Below, piece by piece: positions 10,625 through 19,591 of a stretch of 64,000 bases of DNA. This stretch comes from Galeruca laticollis (taxonomy: Eukaryota; Arthropoda; Insecta; Coleoptera; Chrysomelidae): positions 142,871,423 through 142,935,422 of the forward strand of contig OY998181.1 of the NCBI GenBank assembly GCA_963921935.1. The letters are read 5' to 3'. The number at the start of each line of letters is the position of its first letter. Position 1 is the stretch's first letter. The notes below the pieces were generated by a model, which saw only the letters and a list, made by a program, of their open reading frames with translations, was not told the DNA's origin and did no database searches. Both the position numbers and the translations under genes were made by a program.

Positions 10625-12014
10625 TTACTGTGTTTATAAACAACGAAGTCTCAATGGCGAGTATGGAAAGACTCAACAATTTTATGTAATTTATATTAAT
10701 CTCATCAATCATTACCTACAACTATCACGAAGCATACGTGTTGGAGACTTCGAACTTTTCAAGTCAGTTTTACCTAAAATAACAAATTTATTTTTTATCT
10801 GTAATCAACAGAATTATGCTCGATGGACCGTGAAATATGTTGATAACTTGATAAAAGTAGCAGATACCCATCCTGATTTATTTGAAGGATTTCAACAGGG
10901 TTACTTCGGCATTAAAAGGACAACTAAGCCATTTTCAAGGCAACCCATTGATCTGGTTTTAGAGCAGACTATCAATGCAGATGCTGCACGAAGACTTACA
11001 GGTGTTATACACTTTACTAATTCAATTTCAGCCCGTCAACGGTGGGCTCGAAACCATGATGTAAGATCGACAGTAATTAGTTACGTTTACCAAGAATTGG
11101 AACTACAAACTCACCAAGATGTTTCTTCGGATTTGAATAAGCATAATATTCAGAAAAATATTAAAAATCTAAAGAAATTTCTTGAAACATTTGAACAGTT
11201 TCTTAATCCCTTCAGCTCGGAAGTACCAAAAGATCATTTAATAAATATTTCATCTGGTAAAGCTGCATCAGAACTGGTAGCGTCATTTCTTCTTAATATT
11301 GAAAAAAATGGTGATTGTCTTCGGAATACGTTTGTTTCTGAATGTCATACGGACATTAGTCGATTTGAAAAATCTATTAAAAGAACAGCTCTTAATAATT
11401 TTTCAAAAGATTTGGAAAAAAAGAAGAAAATTAAAATAGGTGGTGCAATTGAAGAGGTAAAAATTCAACGAGATTTGTTTGGTCGTATGCTGGGGATCTC
11501 GATGGATTACAATGTGGATATCTCAAAAATTTTGTCATACCCAATCACTGATGTGCCTTTATCTATGTGTCATTTAAATGGTACTATTTGTAAGACGGAT
11601 AAATCTGCCTTAATGAAGTGTTTGGAGAAGGAGGTCCAGCATCAGCCACCACCTACTGTAGATGTCGTAATAATTGATGGGTTTTTTTTATTACACACCA
11701 TGAGAAATGTTCCAAACAAGTTTGGAGGCATTTCTAAGAAAATGTTGCAAATGGTCACCAAGTTCGAAGCGCTAAGAATTGACGTTATTTTTGATCAATA
11801 CCTGACTCCATCGATCAAAGATTACGAACATTCTCAGCGATTAGAATCAGCACAATTGAGCTACACCATAACTGGACCTGATCAAACACGTCCGAGTGAT
11901 TTTGCGAAAGAGTTGAAAAATTCAAATTTCAAACAAGCTCTGGTGGATTTTTTAATTTTACATTGGGCCAGTGATGAAATAATACCTTTTATTGGAAAAA
12001 AACTATTCACATAA
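10578..12014 (+). pseudogene. Long-TIR transposon protein, part 2: linker and start of nuclease domain
   Basis: This is a continuation of part 1 in another frame; homologous sequence resumes at about 10620 (NNYCVYKQRSLNGEYGKTQ). It contains RRLTGVIHFTNSISARQRW and ends in the first half of a PIN/FEN-like nuclease: VVIIDGFFLLHTMRN, FGGISKKML and RIDVIFDQY. The two aspartates resemble the metal-binding acids of the FEN/XPG superfamily. The frame stops at 12012-12014, right after an A7 run (GGAAAAAAACT, about 11996-12004), and the same protein continues at once in another frame. A homopolymer length change is therefore the probable cause. It may be a true mutation or a sequencing error. Confidence 0.72.
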
Positions 12015-13009
12015 ATTCTAAACAGTGCCATTCTTTTGTTGTTGATGCTTATAACAAAGTAGTAACAAGGGTTGTAGAAGAGTTATCATGTCCAAAACAT
12101 GAAGAGGCTGATACCAAAATAGTCTATCATGCGTGCAGTATTCCAAATCAAGTAAATATTGTGATCAGAAGTGTCGACACTGACATTGCAGCTATCATGC
12201 TTGATCATATGCACCATCTACAAAATGATTCACATATTTGGATGCTGATAGGCACTGGGAATAAGTTGAGATACGTAGACCTCACAGAGATTTACGTAAA
12301 GTTAGGAAAATCTTTTTGCAAGAGCTTACCAGGATTCCATGCGATCACAGGTTGTGATTATAATCCTGCATTTTTCCGAAAAGGAAAGTTGAGGCCTTTT
12401 AAAATTTTAAAAAAAACGGAAGAGTATCAAACAGCTTTCATTAAATTCGGTAAACACGAATTATTCGAAAATAATAATGAACAACAAAGCACTTTTGATA
12501 TTATTCAACGGTTTATATGTGAGGTATACAATGTTGGTTCGATAACTGATGTTGATGCAGCACGGCTTCAACTATTCATTAATACATATCAGGTCTCAGA
12601 TATTAATGAAGCGTTTAGCCGTAAAAAACTACGAAATTTTGATGCTAGCAGTCTGCCACCATGTAAATCCGAGCTGCTACAACAATTTCTGCGAGCCAAC
12701 TATGTGTCTAGCATTTGGAATAATGCAAATCAGCAAATTCCAACAATTTATCAACCCGAGAATAATGGTTGGGTTCTCGAAGATAATCAGTACCATTTTA
12801 AATGGTTCGAAGGTGATCAGTTGCCAAATTTCGTCAGAGAATCACTGAAAACTGTCTCAGGTATTATAACATTATTTTTTGATTTTCAATCCCATTAACT
12901 TTTTCATATTTCTACAGAAACTGACGAAGAAGAAGAAGACGACGATATGGAATGGAGTAACAGTGACGAAGAAAATGATAACATTGATTATAATGATGAT
13001 AATGAATAA
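12015..13009 (+). pseudogene. Long-TIR transposon protein, part 3: PIN/FEN-like nuclease C-half and acidic tail
   Basis: The frame picks up at about 12003 (INSKQCHSFVVDAYNKVV) and holds the second half of the nuclease: CPKHEEADTKIVYHA, RSVDTDIAAIMLD and FHAITGCDYNPAFF. E-AD, DTD and GCDY match the acidic motifs of FEN/XPG-like enzymes. The ATG at 12161 is internal. At 12860 the reading meets CTCAG followed by GTATTA, and an acceptor TTTCTACAG ends at 12917. Removing this 57-nt intron joins the frame to an exon (12918-13009) coding for a strongly acidic tail rich in D and E, ending in TAA at 13007-13009. The intron is inferred from splice consensus and continuity. Confidence 0.72.
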
Positions 13010-13156
13010 AATAATATTTTCTTTAGTACACTATAATAATAATCTGTAATGTCATCAATCTATTTTTTTATGCTTTATAATAACTTGTAATGTCATTAAT
13101 ATATTTTTAATTAAATTTTTGAGTATTATTTATTTGGTTTTTTTTTATAATCTGTT

Positions 13157-13657
13157 ATTGAGGGATCGCGATAGACCTATCTCGCCATCTCACTCGCACC
13201 CACTATACATATACTGTCTCGCGCTCGCTCCTACAGCGACCCTACATCATTGTCTGGCAAGGGGTTGGAACTATCAAAAATGTCTGGCTGATGAGGAAAC
13301 ATCATCTAATTATTACCTAAATATTATATATAAAAATCAGCTTTTATACTATAACATAAGTAGAATTATAATTTCATGAACATTAGGGGTGTCTGGCAAG
13401 GGGTTGCCACGATGTTAAGTGTCTGGCAATCAATAACGTGATTTTTAATAATATTCTGAAGGTAATACCAAAAAATCACACTTTATTATTTGATGAATTT
13501 AGATCGGTATTTTACACACCTTTAGTACCGTTTACCTGCCAAAGCCACGGCAACCCAAACTTCACAATAGTCCATCGTTCTTACCTGTGTTGGGAGCATG
13601 CGCTGACAAACTTTCAGCTTTTATAAAATAACGAAGGTCTGGGGTTCACGGGCTCTT
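13157..13657. repeat. Right terminal inverted repeat of the 6.2-kb transposon
   Basis: Inverse of 7454-7955. The outer end is GGGGTTCACGGGCTCTT; the inner edge begins near GGGATCGCGATAGACC. About 150 nt separate the repeat from the TAA at 13007-13009, so the arm probably lies in the 3' UTR or just after it. Confidence 0.92.
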
Positions 13658-13955
13658 GCTCTACATGTAGTCAAAACAAAAAGTGAAATTCACTAAGCTT
13701 GTACAAAACACAAAGTTATTGTCAAAAAAGCTGCAATTTGATTGGCTTAATCTTACTTCTTATTTTACTTTAGTCATATGTATAACCATTGTTTTTTGTC
13801 CTCATTTCTTAACTTATTTTAATTAGTTCCTTATTTTATTTTATTTGCTGTATAATCCCACCTTAAGAAATAAATTGCCTGCCCATATTGCTGTGCGTAG
13901 CCATATTACCTGCAGTTACCTTAATAGCTATTTTTTTAAACGATGTAAATATAGA

Positions 13956-14564
13956 ACCTAGACCGCTATCGATATTTAATCATATGTTACCGGTATCGAT
14001 ACGTAAATTTTACGTAAAATACTTTTTATGGCATTTGAGTATCTAAATCTCAACCTTAACTAATGAAACACAATTGGTCATTGAAAAAACATTTATTTTA
14101 AAGAGAATAATATATGTTAACATTAATGGTAACTATAAATACATTCAGCAAATAATCAAAAACATTTTATATTTTCCTAACGGAAACAATGGTAACTAAA
14201 AAATGCTCTAAACAAACAAATAAAAAATACAAATAAAACTTTGACTACATTTTGAACAGATTTTATTTTGATGCGCACCGCATATGGGTTTATTGCACTT
14301 AAAACAGTAGGTCGTGGTCATGCTTCTCTTTGCTGATAGACACATGTGACGGTAAGTTCGACGTCCTTTTTGAGACTCTGGACGTTCCTGTAACCCAGGT
14401 TGATGCCTTTCTCCCAGTACTTCTTCTATCATAGTGCGCAAAGAGATGCTAAATCTTGGATTTTGTGCCAAATGTGAAGATTGCCAAGGCTGAGTCAACC
14501 TGATGTGCAAATTCTGCATATACTTGTCTCTTGCGTAAATTTTACGTACGATACCGGTCTAGGG
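13956..14564 (-). mobile_element. piggyBac-2, 0.6-kb internally deleted derivative
   Basis: The right end is AGGG followed by TTAA (14565-14568). Read inward on the minus strand it begins CCCTAGACCGGTATCG. The left end is ACCTAGACCGCTATCG at 13956, so the termini are inverted with few differences; the left TTAA has decayed. CCCTAG-type ends and TTAA are characteristic of piggyBac. Inner motifs GTAAATTTTACG occur at both ends (about 14004 and 14533). The only coding left is the C-terminal cysteine-rich tail at 14208-14519, so most of the transposase has been deleted. Confidence 0.82.
14208..14519 (-). pseudogene. piggyBac transposase C-terminal cysteine-rich domain remnant
   Basis: The last part reads YRHMCLSAK, TTTYCFKCNKPICGAHQNK and ICSKC. 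This is the spacing of the cross-braced zinc domain at the end of PGBD/piggyBac transposases, which contacts the terminal repeats. Preceding sequence (IRLTQPWQSSHLAQNP) is probably the end of the catalytic domain linker. There is no DDD core, so this can at most make a DNA-binding fragment. Confidence 0.7.
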
Positions 14565-15102
14565 TTAAACTTACGATGTTTATCAATATGTGTAGATATA
14601 TAGCTGGTACTTTATGAAGGTAATTCACTTCCTAATGGACTAGAAAGTGCTAAAAATAATTAATAATTAATTACCTTTCTAATAAGCATTTTATTGATAG
14701 TGCTACTTACTGGTCGATCTATCTTTATTCTGTTTATAAAATAGTGAAGGAGCAGGTATTGCAAGAGAAAAAAGTCGTTTTGTCAAAAACTCCCATCATA
14801 ACCATCCGCTTTAAAATGTTTAACAAATTCTAGCATTAGTTGAAATATTAGGGCCCCCGCAGACTGCAGACTTTTTATCGGCCGATAGTTTGGTCGGCTT
14901 CGTAATCAGTATGGAGAGGAATGCATATGCGCACACTACAGCGATTCAGTATCGGCCGATAAAAAGTTTGATGGGCTACCCGATTACATTCAAACTAACC
15001 CGTCGGCCAACTATCAGTATTGGCGCATACACGCCTGCACATACATGACGATTGTTTAGTCGGCCTATAGTTCAGTTCGCTCTATGATTTGGCGTCGTGC
15101 GC

Positions 15103-15313
15103 ATGTATTTTGAATATGGAGTCGCCCAAATCACAATTGTTGATTGTTCCCTCGAAAAGTTGATTGAAGAAGTCGAGAAAAGACCTGCGCTTTATAAAAA
15201 AAGTTTAAAAGAGTACTCCGACGCGAATGTGAAGAAAAAACTGTGGGAGAAAGTTTGCGAAGCAGTTGTTCTTGATTGGAATCGGCTTAGCGCCGAGGAA
15301 AAAACAAACAAAG
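15103..15313 (+). CDS. MADF protein exon 1 (Harbinger-2)
   Basis: The MADF start is clear: CSLEKLIEEVEKRPALYKK, then KKLWEKVCEAVVLDWNRLS. The exon ends with AACAAAG followed by GTAGG (GT at 15314-15315); the frame beyond that is intronic. Joining to the acceptor at 16095 gives a codon-perfect continuation (TNK then ARDVQKMANLRTC). The true start codon is uncertain: the ATG at 15103 is in frame, while another ATG at about 15116 is out of frame. The transposase exon on the opposite strand lies wholly inside the 15314-16094 intron. Confidence 0.8.
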
Positions 15314-15382
15314 GTAGGAACGTAAAAATAAAAATATTAGAGTATTCATGTGAATTTTTATTTATTTATCTATGTACAATTA

Positions 15383-16051
15383 TTACACTTTGTTATATTG
15401 ACACGGAATCGCGCCTCCGGGAGAAATAAAGTATGATGACATGTACTGTCGCACGTTATTCATATTATTTCTTCCTCGGTTGTCTTCATTTATAGTTAAG
15501 TTATTCATGGGACAATTGTAGAGAGTTTCTGTGAAATTTATTCCATCTTTGATTCTTACATAATTATGCAGGACACAGCAAGCTTTAATTATTCGGACAC
15601 AAAAATTGATATTGACATCCATTGGTCGGTGAAATATACGTCATTTGTTAGCAAGAATCCCAAAAATTACACTCAACCATTCGTCGAGCTCTTGTATGTC
15701 TATAGTTGAAAATTCGTTTGGTGTAGTTTAAATTTCTTTTTGCATAAGGACGTAGTATATGATTGGAAAGTCCAAACGCTTCATCCCCTACGACAGAGAA
15801 TGGAATAACATCTCCGACATTATCATTAGGAAAATGCCTTCCGGAGGGAATATTTAATCGGTTTTGGGACAGCCGTTTACCCATTTCTGATGATTTAAAT
15901 ATTTCCGAATCACTAGCTGTTCCATAAGAACCGACGTTTATATATACAAATTTATAATCTGCGTCTGTCCAAGCCATTAACACGCACGAATAAAACTTTT
16001 TGTAGTTAAAATATGATGAACCGGAATGTTCTGGCTGTATCATCCGTATAT
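15383..16051 (-). pseudogene. PIF/Harbinger transposase catalytic exon (Harbinger-2), broken
   Basis: The acceptor TTTTTTTACAG leads into this exon at 16051 (ATACGGATGATACAGCC). Visible motifs are SSYFNYKKFYSCVLMAW, GTASDSEIFKSS (second catalytic D) and ARRMVECNF (E). The first D would sit on the missing upstream exon or at the splice. A one-base insertion near 15655 and a TGA shortly after separate it from the C-terminus (INFCVRIIKACCVLHNYVR), which ends at 15383. It is transcribed against the MADF gene and fills that gene's intron. Exon 1 of the transposase should lie to the right of 16095 but is lost at the LINE junction. Confidence 0.8.
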
Positions 16052-16094
16052 CTGTAAAAAAATTAAAAATTAATTAAATTTCAATATTTTTCAG

Positions 16095-16632
16095 CTCGTG
16101 ATGTGCAAAAAATGGCTAATTTAAGGACTTGCTTTCGTCGCGAATTAAACGTTCAAAAGAACACTAAGTCGCGGCAAGCTGCGAATAAAAGGCGTAAATA
16201 TGTCTAACTTGAACAGTTATTATTTTTACTTCCATGCATGGAAAACCGACTTACTGAAGGTAACCTGGAAGAGGACAATTCTCTATCAAATGATGAGGAT
16301 GATGATCAAGCTGGTTCATCCACTCCCACCCCTATTCGTCAGCTGAAAAAGAGACCTAATGTACCGAAGCAGACGGACGTGGATGAAGCATTATTAAAGG
16401 CGTTAAATGAGCCTAATACTGATGAAGATGTGAACTTTGCTTTGTCACTGGTCCCTTCACCCCAAAATTTAACCGCAGAAGAAAAACTTGATGCTAAAAT
16501 AAGTATTCTTAACGTTTTTAAACAGATAAGATTAGCTAGGTGCGTTCAGTCTACTTCTAAGCCAACATGTACGTACAACAGAGTACAGCAACCCTTGCCC
16601 TCTTTTCCAATTTCGGAACCGACAACCATTTT
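16095..16632 (+). pseudogene. MADF protein exon 2 (Harbinger-2), one premature stop
   Basis: It starts after the acceptor ATATTTTTCAG. It reads ARDVQKMANLRTCFRRELN and QAANKRRKYV, then TAA (about 16204), then LEQLLFLLPCMEN. The stop falls where related proteins have an aromatic residue, so it is a nonsense change. Downstream comes an acidic linker (NLEEDNSLSNDEDDDQAG), a proline/lysine patch (QLKKRPNVPKQ) and a C-terminal helix region (AEEKLDAKISILNVFKQIR) like the dimerisation tail of these proteins. The element sequence ends at about 16632, where a LINE joins. Confidence 0.75.
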
Positions 16633-17498
16633 AAACATTTCATGTGTACGGTGGTGAGGGGGACGGCGATGTCTTGTGCATCGATTAGGAGGGATTGGAA
16701 TTCTTCTGCGTGATTATCTATGTCATCAGTATTCTGATGAATGACGGGTTGTGGTAAATTGGTAGAGACGTGGTTTGCAAAGGAATTCCAATCGGCTTTT
16801 CTAAAATCGCGAAAAGTGAAATTCGTTGATAGTGGTGGTATTGGGTTGTGTAACGCGGTTTTGACCAGGAGTGGTACGTGGTCTGATGTAATCGAGTCGC
16901 CTATAAAGCATTCGTCGTCCACGAGAGTGATTAATCTGTCTGTGCAGATTATATGATCGACTATGGAGGAGCCGAGGTGACTTACTAGTGTTGGATTATT
17001 ATTTCTAATCCGTGAGATGGGAAGTGAGACGAGTTGGTCGGCGAGTAGTCTGCCGTTGAGGTTGGTGTGTGTATCACCGAAAAGAATGTTGCGTGAGTTT
17101 AAGTCACCCATAATTATGGCTCGTGGTAGAGAGGATGCATATTCGAGGAGGTCGATTGATAGTGGTTGATGGTGATGTTTGTAGTAGGAAAAGAATGTCG
17201 TTGTGGTATTATTACATGATATGTCGATGGCTATGCAATCCAAGTTCTGTTGAGACAGAGGTGCAGGGAGGGGGTGTGGTGACGCGGGGAGTCCGTTCCG
17301 GACGAGAAGTCCGTTGCCGTGACAGTAGAAGTTTCTGTCTAGGTGGAAGGTGGTGTAGCCCGTGAAGCGAGGAGGGTTCTTTAAAAGAGTGTCTGTTATA
17401 GAAAGTACTTGTATATTTTGGGAGTGCAGAAGGTGTTTGAGAAGATGTCGCTTCCTGGCTAAACCTTGGCAATTCACGGTCCCGGTAAGAAAGTCCAT
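16632..17498 (-). pseudogene. LINE-1 ORF2: AP endonuclease domain, truncated
   Basis: The ATG at 17496-17498 lies just after the ORF1 stop (TAA at 17502-17504), suggesting reinitiation. Exonuclease-endonuclease-phosphatase motifs are VNCQGL (N), IIMGDLNSRN (D and N) and ITSDHVPLL (DH near the end). At the usual glutamate position (ETW in relatives) the sequence reads TDTLL, so the catalytic acid may be changed to D. After NPIPPLSTNFTFRDFRKADW the frame runs to about 16632 and then reads antisense Harbinger DNA. The reverse transcriptase is absent. Confidence 0.78.
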
Positions 17499-17501
17499 GA
17501 C

Positions 17502-18275
17502 TTAATTTTGTCTTTTGGTCGTGAAGGCGAAGTGGACGCGGTTGCCAGCGCCACTAGTTACGGAACAATTGTATCCGTAAAAGGAGGGGACGAGGTGAGT
17601 TAAAGTGTCGGTGACTAAGCCACGGGCCGTCGGGACGGCGTTCATGATGGTAGTAGCCAAGATATCGATCAAGATCTTGGAGTCGGTTGTCAGGTCGTAT
17701 GAGGTCGGTGGCTTTTCAAGAGTCACGGGTGCGATCTCTTGAGCGGATTTCGGTGCCTCCAGCCGCTTGGGGCACCGAGGGTGGAAAGCGGTGTGTGGAC
17801 CGCCGCAGTTTTTGCAGGATGGGGCGTTTGCCTTTGGGTAATTTGCGAGCTTGTGGTCGGTGGCTCCACAGGAAGGACAGACCGGTTTGGCCCTGCAGGA
17901 TTCGGCAAGGTGGCCTGTGCTGGAGCACCGGTTGCAGAATTTCGGTACTGCGGGGAGCGGGTTAGCACGGTTGGAAGCCTCACATTGATGAATGAGGCCG
18001 TGGAAGTTCATGCCGTAGGTGAGGGCCCGGTGATAGTCTCTTTCGGACTCAGTCAGAATCCGAAACATTGATGTTACTTTGCCGTGACGGCAAGACATTA
18101 TGCGCCAGGACCTGGTGGCGGGGAAGTTGAGGTCATTGAGGATGGGCTCAAATTCTTGGTCGAACACGGTGGTGTCTACATTTCTGCAGACGAGAGAGAA
18201 ATGGGGTTTGCGGGACCGAGAGCGTTGTCGGTCCTGGCGAGTGGGGCTCAGGGGGATGATGGTGACGGTCGTCAC
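17502..18275 (-). pseudogene. LINE-1 ORF1 (Gag-like, three zinc knuckles)
   Basis: This is a nucleic-acid-binding protein of the LINE ribonucleoprotein. Conserved early segments are FPATRSWRIMSCRHGKVTS and YGMNFHGLIHQCEASNR. Knuckles: CNRCSSTGHLAESC, CPSCGATDHKLANY (last cysteine apparently replaced by Y) and CKNCGGPHTAFHPRC. The N-terminal part lies in other frames upstream to 18788, including a coiled coil (FTRELAELKAENQRLKTQLL) and a Q/N-rich linker (18331-18585). ORF1 as a whole is therefore broken by at least one frame change near 18275-18330. GC content is clearly higher than in the surroundings. Confidence 0.78.
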
Positions 18276-18330
18276 CGATGGTGTTACGAAGCTTTTTTGC
18301 TAAGGCCTCGTAGGCGATGTAGGAAGGAAC

Positions 18331-18788
18331 TTAGAGAAGTGCGGTTCTACTAGAATTTGCCTTCAAGGTTGTAGAGTTCTCTCTGGGAAGTGTATTTTTG
18401 CGGAAGATTCCGGATGCTGAGGGTCTGAAGTTGGATTTGTTGATGTTGACGGGGTTGTCTGGTTTGTTGGGGTTGTTGTCGTGACTGTTGTTGTCTAGGT
18501 GGTTGTTGTTGGCTAGGAGGTTGTTGCTGTTAGTTGGGGGTGGTGGCGTGGGGATTCTTCGGTCTCTCTTACTTTTGGTTCCCAAGAGGGTGAAGTCCCC
18601 TTCTTGTTCTCGGCGGTTGTTGGGTTGTATGGAGATGTAGGATTGTGCTGCGTGGACCGAACTGGACCTGGAGGAGTTTCTAGAGTTGGAACTTGATTTA
18701 AGTTGGTTATTAAGTCTAGGAGTTGAGTTTTCAGACGTTGGTTTTCCGCCTTGAGTTCGGCGAGTTCTCGGGTGAATTGAGCAGCCAA
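18331..18788 (-). pseudogene. LINE-1 ORF1 N-terminal coiled-coil and low-complexity region
   Basis: Two overlapping minus frames cover this stretch. The first (ATG at 18786-18788) has a leucine heptad segment, LKAENQRLKTQLLDLITNL, typical of ORF1 trimerisation helices. The second has asparagine-rich sequence (NNHLDNNSHDNNPNKPDN) from GTTGTTGTT-type repeats. Frame changes in such repeats are easily explained by slippage. Their position just upstream of the knuckle-bearing frame supports a single original ORF1. Confidence 0.5.
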
Positions 18789-19174
18789 GTCGGCTAGAGC
18801 GTCGGTGGGTAGAGCTGAAGAGTCGGTGGGTCGGGGAGGTGATATTGGTGGGAACTCTTCGTGAGAAGAGATCGATGGCTCCGGGTTTTAATCGGAGAGC
18901 GCGTTGATGATAGCATGTTGATTGTGGGCGGAAGAGGACGAATCAGAAGGTTGCTTCGTTGTTAGTTTTCGGGGAAAGCGGACAAAAGCCGGCAGCGGAC
19001 TCACTGCCGGAGGGAGTTTCCTCCCCGGTTAAAGGTTTCCTGACCCTTTTGTCTGCAGGTTAGTGTTTATATTCACCTGAGTACAATCCGTCCTCCGTTG
19101 GCTGGATGGTAGTTGGCACTTCTTGTTGAACTTTTACACTATTTGTTGCTTCAAGCAATTTTCATAAATAAAAT

Positions 19175-19259
19175 CGCTCTATAAAGAGCGAAATTTCACA
19201 AATAAAAATGCTCTAGTAAGAGCAGATTTTTCACAAATAAGATTGTCCTATAAAGGACA
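19175..19259. repeat. Three tandem 34-35-bp units, each with a perfect 6-bp hairpin
   Basis: Hairpins: CGCTCT-ATAA-AGAGCG (19175-19190), TGCTCT-AGTA-AGAGCA (19209-19224) and TGTCCT-ATAA-AGGACA (19244-19259). The intervening sequence is TTTCACAAATAA-like in each unit. Three of the six base pairs differ between units, and each change is matched on the other arm, so pairing is kept. The block lies near the 5' side of LINE-1 (minus strand) and could belong to its leader or to an independent small element. Confidence 0.75.
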
Positions 19260-19441
19260 GGTTGCGATTAGAATCTCAGTTTGTAGGCGAGTCCGGCGGC
19301 AAGAGCTTCTGGAAATACCTGGATTGAATCAGTGACCAAGTTTTCCGTTTCGGCTTCTTCTTGCAGGTGACCTTCTTCGCTGGATGTGTTAACTACACTG
19401 GAACTCTGTATATACACTAATAACTCTAATAAGTACTCGTA

Positions 19442-19566
19442 ACGTTTTTTTGAACGTTTACTTACAACTTACTCTACGTACCTAACCTAATCAAAAACGT
19501 TTTTGTCCATTTTAAACGTTATTTGAACGTTTTAAGAACGTTCTGTGTCAGATATAAGAACGTTGA
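19442..19566. repeat. Cluster of AACGTT palindromes
   Basis: About eight AACGTT or AACGTTT motifs occur within some 125 bp, immediately left of the piggyBac-3 insertion site. Nothing coding is present. It could be a degenerate tandem repeat or a protein-binding cluster. Confidence 0.5.
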
Positions 19567-19591
19567 AAGGATGTTCCGGAGAGGTTTTTAA

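Larger units (their letters stand above)
7454..13657 (+). mobile_element. 6.2-kb DNA transposon with ~500-bp terminal inverted repeats (Academ-like)
   Basis: The ends are near-perfect inverted copies. The left begins AAGAGCCCGTGAACCCCAG at 7454, and the right ends with its complement at 13657. Between the repeats, on the plus strand, lies one long gene, now in three reading frames, running from 8213 to 13009. It encodes N-terminal C2HC-type zinc fingers, a DDE-like middle and a C-terminal PIN/FEN-like nuclease. A transposase combined with an XPG/FEN-type nuclease is a hallmark of the Academ superfamily; that placement is inference. No clear target-site duplication is seen: the flanks read ATTAGTCT on the left and GCTCTACA on the right. 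Confidence 0.8.
14851..16632. mobile_element. Harbinger-2, right end missing
   Basis: The left terminus GGGCCCCCGCAGACTGCAG follows TTA (14848-14850), the typical 3-bp PIF/Harbinger target. Between 14870 and 15080 several copies of ATCGGCCGATA-like motifs occur in both orientations, as expected for subterminal binding sites. The element holds a plus-strand MADF gene in two exons and a minus-strand transposase. At about 16632 the sequence changes abruptly to a LINE on the minus strand, and no matching right terminus is present. Confidence 0.8.
16632..19100 (-). mobile_element. Non-LTR retrotransposon (LINE-1), 5' part only
   Basis: Read on the minus strand it has a 5' GC-rich leader (about 18800-19100), ORF1 with zinc knuckles and the start of ORF2 with an AP-type endonuclease. 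It then ends abruptly at 16632 against Harbinger-2, before any reverse transcriptase. It resembles Jockey/I/R1-group elements. LINE copies usually lose the 5' end, so losing the 3' half is unusual and points to a later deletion, recombination or assembly join. The 5' limit is not defined; GC content falls sharply beyond about 19100. Confidence 0.7.

Noticed and set aside
17123..18353. Several plus-strand ORFs with apparent low-complexity proteins
   Set aside because: They are antisense shadows of GC-rich LINE ORF1 and endonuclease coding.
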